Origin: Priapulus caudatus | Taxonomy: Eukaryota > Priapulida > Priapulimorpha > Priapulimorphida > Priapulidae | Direction: 5' to 3' | Assembly (NCBI RefSeq): GCF_000485595.1 | Contig: NW_014578191.1 | Span: 35,230 to 96,210, forward strand | DNA length: 60,981 nucleotides | Shown here: positions 53,426-60,981 of the stretch, in pieces | How the letters are laid out: each line of letters opens with the position of its first letter | How positions within the stretch are numbered: position 1 is the first letter of the stretch | Program-made: the position numbers and the translations under genes | The notes under the pieces: generated by a model | The model's database searches: none | Seen by the model: the letters and a program-made list of their open reading frames with translations, nothing else | Told to the model about the DNA's origin: nothing

Positions 53426-54061
53426 CTAACTCAATATCAAGTCCTGGCATATCAGATCAGCTCCAAGTTCGAATTTCGACATTTCATAGTCCTCCGCATT
53501 TTCATAAGATCCTTCATGGCTCCAATATGCAACCTTGTAATTGTACACACTTCCTTTCATTTTCTTCAATTTTTCAATCCTGCCTGAATAAACTGTCTTC
53601 TCTCTACTGTCAGCATCATACCAAACATGGCAGATATTTCGGCCAATGACATCACCAGCAAGGATGCCCACAAGATCCGTGAGAGTACTTTGCTCCAAAT
53701 CTGGGAATATAGTAGCAATATTCCCCACATCAGCAGTTTTCAATTTAACTTCTATCTCCTTCCTTTCTTTTTCTGCTTTTTTCAGCACCTTCACAGCAGC
53801 CAGTCTTGATAATTCCTGCCGAATGTCATGTTGCTTCTTGCGGTTTGCTTTTCGTTTCTTTCTGGCCATGCCGACAGCCCAGTTTACCACACAATCCCTC
53901 TTCTCTTTGCACTTTGCTCGTTCCTCACATCTCTCTATCTCGTTTACGCTGCCTCTCTCCTTCCCCGCCGTTAATAGAATTAGCATCCCAAAATACGTTC
54001 CAGTTTTTATTGCTTTATCTTTCAACCTACTTCCCTTTGTATCCTTCACTCTCGTTGACAA
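53426..54061 (-). CDS. Uncharacterised ORF: basic coiled coil plus Tudor-like domain
   Basis: 211 codons on the minus strand. Residues 1-60 are unremarkable. About 65-110 are very Lys/Arg-rich and probably coiled coil (MARKKRKANRKKQHD ... KKAEKERKEIEVKLK). About 145-205 read NICHVWYDADSREKTVYSGRIEKLKK, then YNYKVAYW and SKFELGADLICQDL. The W-Y...YSGRI...YKVAYW pattern resembles a Tudor or Tudor-like barrel that reads methylated peptides. I recall similar C-termini in invertebrate unknown proteins linked to repeats. The frame is open but may be the last exon of a longer gene, since the start is weak. It could belong with the decayed gene at 51828-52957. Confidence 0.5.
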   Translation of the reverse strand: MSTRVKDTKGSRLKDKAIKTGTYFGMLILLTAGKERGSVNEIERCEERAKCKEKRDCVVNWAVGMARKKRKANRKKQHDIRQELSRLAAVKVLKKAEKERKEIEVKLKTADVGNIATIFPDLEQSTLTDLVGILAGDVIGRNICHVWYDADSREKTVYSGRIEKLKKMKGSVYNYKVAYWSHEGSYENAEDYEMSKFELGADLICQDLILS

Positions 54062-55019
54062 GCATTAAAATAGCAAATAACAATGCAAGGCTATATATAC
54101 GTTGTTTTATTAGATCGGTGTTCAAACACATGGTTATTCACAGATGGTATTAGCCACATTTTAGAGTAAATTTAGAGATTTGTCCAATGCTCTCACATTG
54201 GGTAACTTAAGACCTCATTAAAACACAATCATGTTTCTACTTTAGTTTCCACTCGGGGAGAAGTTGTAACAGTTTAGTTGCATGATTTGCCTTTGTTGGT
54301 AATTCACACTGCTCCACTTCACATGTGTGCAGTGTGCTCGCTTGTTCACAGAGCCAAGCTGATCATACATATGAGTCTGACAGTTCGAGATGTACTATCT
54401 GCTTACATCTATACCACATCTCCGTAGAGTAGGAGAGATTCACGATTGTATGAAGGCAGCATCACACAGTTTCTCTCCCGTGTGAGTGTAAAGTGGAATA
54501 TCGTATCGTAGACAGTAGAACGTAACAGTTGTATAAACGGTGGTAACTTATAGATTTATTGTAAACCCGGATAAAACAATACACATATCAGTCAGCTGGC
54601 CGTGGACGTCTCTCCCGTTCTACCCAAAACCCTGTCCTTTTATCTGCCTCTCTCGTCATCCCCCTGTGTCTGCGTTTATTGACAAGGGTTGTTGCACCCT
54701 TGACCGGTCGCCAGCACCGTCATTAAGGTACCCCTTAATGACGGCTGGTCGACAAACTAAGCTCTGTTCTTGGGTACAGTCGAGGCCGTTGCACCCCTCG
54801 TCCGGTCGTGCGAATCGTCCGTACCTCCCTTAATGACCATATCGGCCATGCCGTCCGTCACGTTAATTTATATGCATCTCCTAAGTAGGCAGTTAAAGTC
54901 TGGTGGGCCATCCGCCGGTCGTCCCTGAACGATTGTATGTGCTTTCTCTCTCTAACGTTCTCACGGTACAACATTTCTCTACTACATGAGTTATCATGTG
55001 TTTCTTCATATTACTCGGG
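54062..55019. other. No gene seen; LTR-like stretch
   Basis: The part at about 54530-54900 has an LTR-like mix (TATAGATTTATTG, pyrimidine-rich, a TTAATGACGG inverted repeat near 54721-54745), but no ends or duplication could be set. Confidence 0.35.
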
Positions 55020-56087
55020 CTGGAGAAGGTCACAGAGGAGTTCTTTCTTAGAAGGCTCCGTTCTCAGTTTCCTGAGAGTACTATCCGAGTCACTTAATAC
55101 TCGTCCGAATAAATCTTTATCTCGAGTTAGGACGCTGAATGTGTCTTGTGTGCAGGCTCTAATCTCCGAAAGAACATTCTTGACAACACTGATGCCCTGG
55201 ATATGATCTAGCTAACTCTCTGCTGAAGTGTAAAAATATTGCATCCATGGGCCTGTCAACATTTTCCACAGGATTCCAAGGACTTGCATCTCTGCTACTG
55301 CTGTAGGGTCTTCAACGTCCTTCTGTATAGAAGACTGTAGGCCACCACATGACACTGTTCCTGTCTTGAAAAATCTCAAGAAGGTGTCATAGTATTCAAT
55401 AAATTTTCCTCAAATATGAAAGAGCACATGCAGCCTATTGCCACGATACCGAGGTATTATCCCGCTTGGCACTCGTTCATCGTCCAGAAAAACCTTGAAT
55501 CCTTTCGGATCTCCTTTAACGTCTTTATATCGAAATTTATTGACTTGCAGGAGGATGTTACCTGCAAGGCAATCGTTACCGAATAGCTTTCCCTTGCTGG
55601 TTTCCATTGCTTTGAGGGCAGAGCGACAAGAACTAGCGATGGTGTCCAGTGGATGCAGATTGCAGTTCAACTCATTTAATGTTTTCCCCCACGTTTCACC
55701 AAGCTTTCTAATTGTTGCACGATTTACCACGACTCGATCTGTCATCGAGTTAGATATATTCCCAATAATAGTTGAACGAGAGTGCTGATAGTCAGCCTGA
55801 TGAAAATCTGAGTACACCATAGCAAGATGGTCAACAGAATCACAGACATGATTATGGTAATCGTCAGCTGTACCCCCATGTAGCTCGTCCACAGTCACGA
55901 CCTCACACTCTTTCTTAGTAGTAAAATGCACAATGTTGACGGATTGCTCGGATCGTCGGGAAGGCCCCTCAGCTGGAGCGGCGACCTCAACCTCCTGAGG
56001 CACCCCCTCAAACACCATGGGAGCAACCACGGGTTTGCGCGAGGCCCGCCCCTTGGCCTTCACAGCATCATAGTCCTCAGTGGCCAT
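55020..56087 (-). pseudogene. Conserved uncharacterised gene with two nonsense codons
   Basis: The frame runs from 56087 (MATEDYDAVKAKGR) through CEVVTVDELHGGTADDYHNH, VDHLAMVYSDFHQADYQ, IIGNISNSMTDRVVVNRATI, LNCNLHPLDTIASSCRSALK, GKLFGNDCLAGNILLQVNK and YRGNRLHVLFHI. A TGA at about 55407 and a TAG at about 55214 interrupt it, yet the same frame then continues (FIEYYDTFLRFFKTGT, GILWKMLTGPWMQYFY, DLFGRVLSDSD) to about 55020. I recall close relatives among invertebrate unknown proteins in repeat-rich loci but cannot name a domain. High conservation of a long frame with two point stops suggests recent inactivation. Confidence 0.6.
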
Positions 56088-56472
56088 CCTCCGGCACCTC
56101 TTCCACCGCTGTGCACCGATGACTTAGAATGTGCAGCTCATGATCCTCGGTCGGCAGCTCATCCTTCATTCTCGGGACTAGCTACCTCCCGACCTGGGCG
56201 TCCGGCATGTCCGGCATGGCTACCTTAGCCAACTTGCGTAGCTGTCGGCCCAGCTCTCACCTGCTGCTGCCGTCGGCTGAGGAGTGCTGCCTGGCTACGG
56301 GTCTCCCGCTGGTCAGGCCCGTACATCTCCAGTTTCTTCCGCAGCTGACTTCTTTGTTACGCACAGAAATGTCTGCATACGGACATTCCTCCACTCTGTG
56401 TATAATTCGGTTGAGTTTACGCCATTCACGGTCAAGCTCATCCCTAATAGCATCATGAGATCATATCAATGA
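56088..56472. other. No gene seen
   Basis: GC-rich for this window and possibly a 5' region of the gene at 55020-56087. The Pao fragment begins at 56473. Confidence 0.4.
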
Positions 56473-57985
56473 TCAATTGGGATTATTAGACACTCTGGTA
56501 ATAGGACGTCCATTTAAAATGGCTTCAACTTCGCAGAATAGAGTCTGCAATGCTTCATCGTCTAGGCGTGACAGCTGTTGTTTCATTAAGGAATACAGAA
56601 CCTTTCTGACAGAACGAATCAGTCTTTCCCAGACTCCTCCAAAGTGGCTTCCAGATGGGGGATTGAATTCCCATTTAACCCCATCTTTACCAAGCCTATC
56701 ACAAATCCTGGTCTCATTCCATCGACTAAGCTCTTCACGCAGCTCTCGTTCTGCTCCCACCAGGTTGGTACCATTATCTGATCGTATGTACTCCACGGGT
56801 CCTCTACGAGCGATAAACCTTCTAATAGCATTAATGCATGAGGCTGTGTCAAGGGAGAAGGCTACTTCCAGGTGCACTGCACGTGTTGCTAGACATGTAA
56901 AAATGACTCCATATCGCTTGACGATGCTGCGTCCACGTTTTACCTCTATAGGACCAAAGTAGTCCATACCTATACGAGTAAACGGCGGATCATCCGCTGA
57001 TAAACGTTCTTTGGGAAGGTCTGCCATCTTCTGTTCTGCTCGCTGAGCTCTATACTTTCGACAGGTGACACACCTAGACACAATTCTTTTAACCGAGTGC
57101 GGCTAGCATCGTATTTTTCCCGAGATGCCCAACTAATCTATGGACATCTTCCAATATCAGTTTGGACAATGGAGATTCTTTGGGTAGTAAAACTGGATGC
57201 TTTGCCTCGTATGGAATCTGAGCACGTTCTAGCCGTCCTCCAACTCGCATGATGCCGTCTACCATAATAGGGTCCAGCTTGTTCAGCGTGCTCGATCTCT
57301 TCAGGGATTTTCCCTTTGCCAACATTTTGATCTCATCGGGAAAATGTTGATGCTGTACATAGCGGATGAGTCCCTCCTCTGCCTCTTGCAGGGTGCCCAA
57401 GCTTGGGGAAACTGCTTTTACCTTATCTTTCAACTGAGAAGTTGCTATACGTTTCTCATTTCTTATCTCATTGTCTACCAGTTGTTCTCGTCTGGTGGGA
57501 TTAGGCTCCACTGCCAGCATCTCCTTTCGCAGTTCAGCACGCCTAGAAACCCAATAGCGTAGCTTGTTAATGACGACTAGTATCCAACCAGTAACCCTCT
57601 TTAATCTTGTCCAGTTGGAGAAGTACATCAACAGTCTATCCATCCCCTGCACTGGCTTGTCCAACACAACAGTATTGACAGTTCTCCTTACTTCGGGATC
57701 GTCCTCTGGCACAATTCTGGATGCCTCAACCTGACGTGGCCATTCTGACTCTACCTTCCACAGAAATTCAGGGCCATCAAATCAGCGTTTCTTATCTAAG
57801 AACTTTTCCACACTTAAGCTTCTGGATGCATCATCTGCTGGATTTCATTGCGAGTCCACATATCTCCATCGTTGTACATCCGATCCCTCTCGAATCACGG
57901 CTATACGGTTAGCAACAAATGTATGTAAACGATTAGTCTCATTAGAAATATATCTGATTACAGACATACTATCGGTTCAGACGGT
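56473..57985 (-). pseudogene. pol: BEL/Pao retrotransposon pol fragment
   Basis: On the minus strand: an RNase H-like stretch (TDSMSVIRYISNETNRLHTFVANRIAVIREG), WRYVDSQ then NPADDASRSL, and FDGPEFLWKVE. The Pao linker and integrase zinc-binding region follow (HPVLLPKESPLSKLILEDVH, RLVGHLGKNTM; VKRIVSRCVTCRK). The integrase core has GMDYFGPIEV (first Asp), YIRSDNGTN (second Asp) and GVWERLIRSVRKVL (Glu), ending ILNGRPIT. TGA codons replace expected Trp codons near 57976 and 57783, another stop lies near 57852, and about 10 residues plus the frame are lost near 57085. Reverse transcriptase is absent. Confidence 0.9.
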
Positions 57986-58270
57986 GCTGTTTATGCTGAT
58001 GTAATTACTGTAAATATGTAAATTATGTTGAGCGATCTGTTCAATATATTGAAACCTTTTGATACAGATCAAATAGTTTTAGTGCTTTGTATTGTTATGT
58101 TTACAATGTGTTACCCTAAACAACAAATAAATTTGTTATGTTTGTTGGTTAAAAAATTGTTTGCCTACTTTTTATGCAAAAAACACATGCATTTATGGGG
58201 ACAATACATGTGCGGAAATCACAAAGGAAAAAACATACAGAAATTATTGCATCTGCTAATTCTGACTGTA
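57986..58270. other. No gene seen
   Basis: AT-rich spacer between the Pao fragment and the transposase. It may include the 3' end of the latter's transposon. Confidence 0.4.
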
Positions 58271-59299
58271 TTATTTAAGGCGGATTTTGTACGTTTTCGC
58301 AAGTCCTATGATTCTCTCAACGTGGACACGCTTACTTGCAATTTTTCTGTCCTTTGTAACACTTTTGGCTGACATTCTGTTCTTTTTTTTAAAAAACTCA
58401 GGGATGTTGATCTCCACATTTGATGAAATGAACAGATCCTGTACATTAAAACCTTTGTCTGCCATGATAGAGTCACCAGGATCACAAATTTGAGACAAAT
58501 TGCTCCTCTCACATATCTGTCTATCACTTGCAGATCCACCATATGCATCTGACACAAAACTTACTAAGCCCCCAGGTGTAACTCCTACAAGTACTTTGGC
58601 AGTATTCCTGTTTTTATAAGTTGAGTACGTGGCCTGTTGAGCTACTGGCTGGTGTGGTTTTTTCATTGGTATCTCAGTACCGTCAACAATTACTCGTGTT
58701 GTCGGAAATTTCTTTCTAAAATCGGATGGGGTAAAGAAGCTCACTAAATCACGGCTGGGCCACCAATGATGATATAGAAAGTTTATCCATGTGACAAACA
58801 CATTTGTTACTTCCTTTATATTAATTTCAAAAAGCATAGACAGCTCAAAATTTGTTTGTGCCAGGCGTAGTTTCACAAGTGTTAAAAATAACTGATCTTC
58901 AGGGGCGAGAGAGGGTGACACACCATAATAATAGTTGAGTTCATTAACTGTCTCTCCTAGAGCCCTGAACAGCAAAATAAAATTGCCGTATGTTTCCAAA
59001 CCAGTATAGTAATGAAGGCGTTGTGGATGAAATGCAAAATTTGATGCTGTCATTCCTCCGCTTGATTTTGTTTGTGTAGATGCATCTTGAGAAAATATTT
59101 CTATAGGACGTCCACCACCTGAAAGGTCTGCCTCTTCATCGTGACATTTGATTAAGACTTTCTTTAAGTCGAATATCTTCAAAGTTCGATCTTCTTCTGG
59201 CCCGCGATTTCCGTTTCAGTGCCGAGTCAGTCATTGTTTTCCAAGCAAAAATGTGTGGGACAGCACTTGGTTTGAGGATTTTATTAATCATGGCACCCT
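58271..59299 (-). pseudogene. THAP plus DDE_Tnp_4 transposase (IS5/Harbinger-type), frameshifted
   Basis: An exon starts after the acceptor TTATTTTTCAG at 59299: INKILKPSAVPHIFAW is the end of a THAP zinc finger with its AVPTIF-type motif. Basic residues follow, then a one-base frameshift near 59140. The main frame has a helix-turn-helix (PEDQLFLTLVKLRLAQTNFELS), then the catalytic domain: VDGTEIPMKKP (first Asp), TYSTYKNRNTAKVLVG, FVSDAYGGSASDRQI (second Asp) and HVERIIGLAKTYKI (Glu). This organisation is that of ISL2EU/IS4EU-like elements related to PIF/Harbinger. The first part of the THAP domain must lie in an upstream exon that I could not locate. All three catalytic residues are present. 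Confidence 0.85.
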
Positions 59300-59571
59300 C
59301 TGAAAAATAATTTCACATTTAATAACAATTGTACAATCATAAACAATATGCATTTTTTATTTGCACACGTAAAGTCCTCTTTAATCTAGACGAGGGCCTG
59401 GATGCATATGTCTGCAGTATTTAAAATGATATGTGGTACATGGTACGTGACACATTTGGGTATGCTCTAGTTTGAGCCTTAAATTAAATTTAAGTGTCAT
59501 TTAAATGTAATTGTGTCATTTAAATTTAAATGTCATTTATATCTACTTACGGTGTTATTGTCCTTGCGTTG
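59300..59571. other. No gene; AT-rich TTTAAAT repeats
   Basis: TGTCATTTAAAT-type repeats at about 59490-59540. Possibly intron or the terminal region of the transposon. Confidence 0.45.
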
Positions 59572-60252
59572 TGTTATAACCTGTTCGCTATCGTGCTGGC
59601 GTAAACGTTGCCTGTTCGAAGGAATTATCAGCCGATGTTTCGATGTGTCCGGTGCGGCGCAAGACGAGTAAATTAAACACGAGATAGAGGAATGAAAACA
59701 CTACTTATAATCTTTATTCACGTGCACACAATTCACGTCCTATTCATACAAGTTGTTAGGGAGATCACGTAAATATACTACTTGGTGTAGATAACTATGT
59801 GGCTACAACGGCGAGTATAAGTGTAAGAAGTAGAAGAGAGAAAAGTGAAGTTTTTTCTAAGGGAAGACTTATAAGAAGGGCTTCAAACAGGCGTAACTGG
59901 GCGTAACTACACTTGCCCAGTGGTCATTTATTCTTTGTGACAAGGAGAGTGCCTAATCGTTTTGGCGCTCTGATTTGAAGTACACGGGCAGTGGGGATTT
60001 ATGAGACAGGAGAAGGCCGCACGGTGCGCTTTAGCTAAAGTTAGGATGAGGGGCTGACGTGAGGTGTGGGCCGACATGTTTCTTGGGAACGCGCCAAACG
60101 TTTTATTGGTCGCCTTCCCCGTCGCGGACATGCGCTGTAAGAGCCAGTCATGATGCTGCGTTCACTGGTCGTGCGCAGTGCTCTCTATCTATTTAAAAAC
60201 TACTATGCTATTTAAATCTCACGCACTCCGTAAACTACCACGCTCTGTTACA
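59572..60252 (-). mobile_element. Probable solo LTR (ends approximate)
   Basis: The right end CGCTCTGTTACA reads on the minus strand as TGTAACAGAGCG. An AATAAAG poly(A) signal follows at about 59722 on that strand. The left end is uncertain and no target duplication was found. Confidence 0.4.
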
Positions 60253-60981
60253 CCGCATCAGCACCATATATGCAGAATGACACTGGATATAACCAAAACA
60301 AAAAACCCTGCAAGAGCAGAATGAAAACACGAATTAAGACAAAGTCATCTTTTCTGGCAACACAAATATCTCATCTAATTACTTTACAGAAATAATACGG
60401 TTCACTCCAAGCCTCATATCATAGACTACAGAAATAATCACAACACTAATCTATCAAACATCTGATCATGAAGATAATAGAGTAAGCTTATTCAACAATT
60501 CCCTTCCATCAAAGTGGCAAAGAAAGCAACTTGATTGCCCAAACTAAATACTCTGTATACATGTACATCCTCTGCTACATCTTTATGCAGAGAAATTTTT
60601 AGTACAAATTCTGAACACCGCTCAATCTGTTACCATGGTTACAGTGCTAAAATCGTACCCGAGATCTCAGCCGTCCCTCGAAAACAGCAATCACAGGCCA
60701 ACTCGCCTGGTAGCCTGGGATAAATATCCAGAAATGTGCCTGTAAAAAGTCCAGTAGGCATTTTTGAGGAAAAAGGGCCAAACAACTTTTTCTAGAGTGG
60801 TTTTTCATGCTGAATACGAATAATTTGTTTGGACATCTCTATTTTGCCTAATTAGGTCAGAAATCAAGGTCAAAGGTCAATAATTAGGTCATATACTAAA
60901 TAAGACCATAAAATAAACCCTCCAAAAACCATCGTTGGGTACATGCCAATCATTCAGGCACCTGCTCATGAATTGTCAACA
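60253..60981. other. No gene seen
   Basis: AT-rich sequence. A TCAGAAATCAAGGTCAAAGG region at about 60860-60890 has short AGGTCA-type direct repeats (also AATTAGGTCATAT). No coding or element features were recognised. Confidence 0.5.

Noticed and set aside
58025..58372. Plus-strand ORF with hydrophobic residues
   Set aside because: It arises in AT-rich DNA and runs into the antisense of the transposase.

Overview
The window looks like metazoan, probably invertebrate, nuclear DNA. It has spliceosomal intron signals, Pol II-type LTR promoters, interstitial TTAGGG repeats, and a dense, nested load of retroelements and DNA transposons. I recognise no ordinary cellular gene. Almost every coding region is a mobile-element gene, and most are broken. 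There is one 25-base assembly gap at 14792-14816. The near-identical copies around it differ mainly by one-base indels, so some frameshifts there may be sequence error.

Positions 1-31349 hold minus-strand, env-bearing Ty3/gypsy (errantivirus-like) proviruses. Provirus 1 (1-4106) keeps the integrase end, env and a cysteine-rich accessory gene. Provirus 2 (4107-9645 plus 16306-16733) keeps reverse transcriptase, RNase H, integrase and env. Its reverse transcriptase is split at the YLDD active site by a dispersed repeat, which itself carries more LTR DNA. Three copies of a compact LTR unit follow: M1 9711-12934, M2 16734-19028 and M3 20572-23868. Each carries only an accessory gene, stem-loops, a polypurine tract and LTRs. 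Provirus 3 (27060-31349) has a 5' LTR, a primer-binding site, a chimeric env and the only uninterrupted cysteine-rich accessory gene. The recurring order is pol, env, accessory gene, hairpins, polypurine tract, LTR. The accessory family (five copies, three divergent types) is the best candidate here for something undescribed.

Positions 31350-41150 hold a decayed integrase gene with introns (Ginger2/TDD-like), the two halves of pogo-like transposases, and a plus-strand Ty3/gypsy element (about 33965-39588). The last has gag and pol but an in-frame deletion through its reverse transcriptase and integrase.

Positions 42300-61000 hold DNA transposons and solo LTRs. A 3.9-kb element with terminal inverted repeats and a 4-bp target duplication (42303-46210) encloses a gene of an uncharacterised family. 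A second member of that family lies at 51828-52957. There are two piggyBac-like fragments, two solo LTRs with target duplications, a Tudor-like ORF, a conserved unknown gene (55020-56087), a BEL/Pao pol fragment and a THAP/DDE_Tnp_4 transposase. All domain names come from reading motifs, without database searches.
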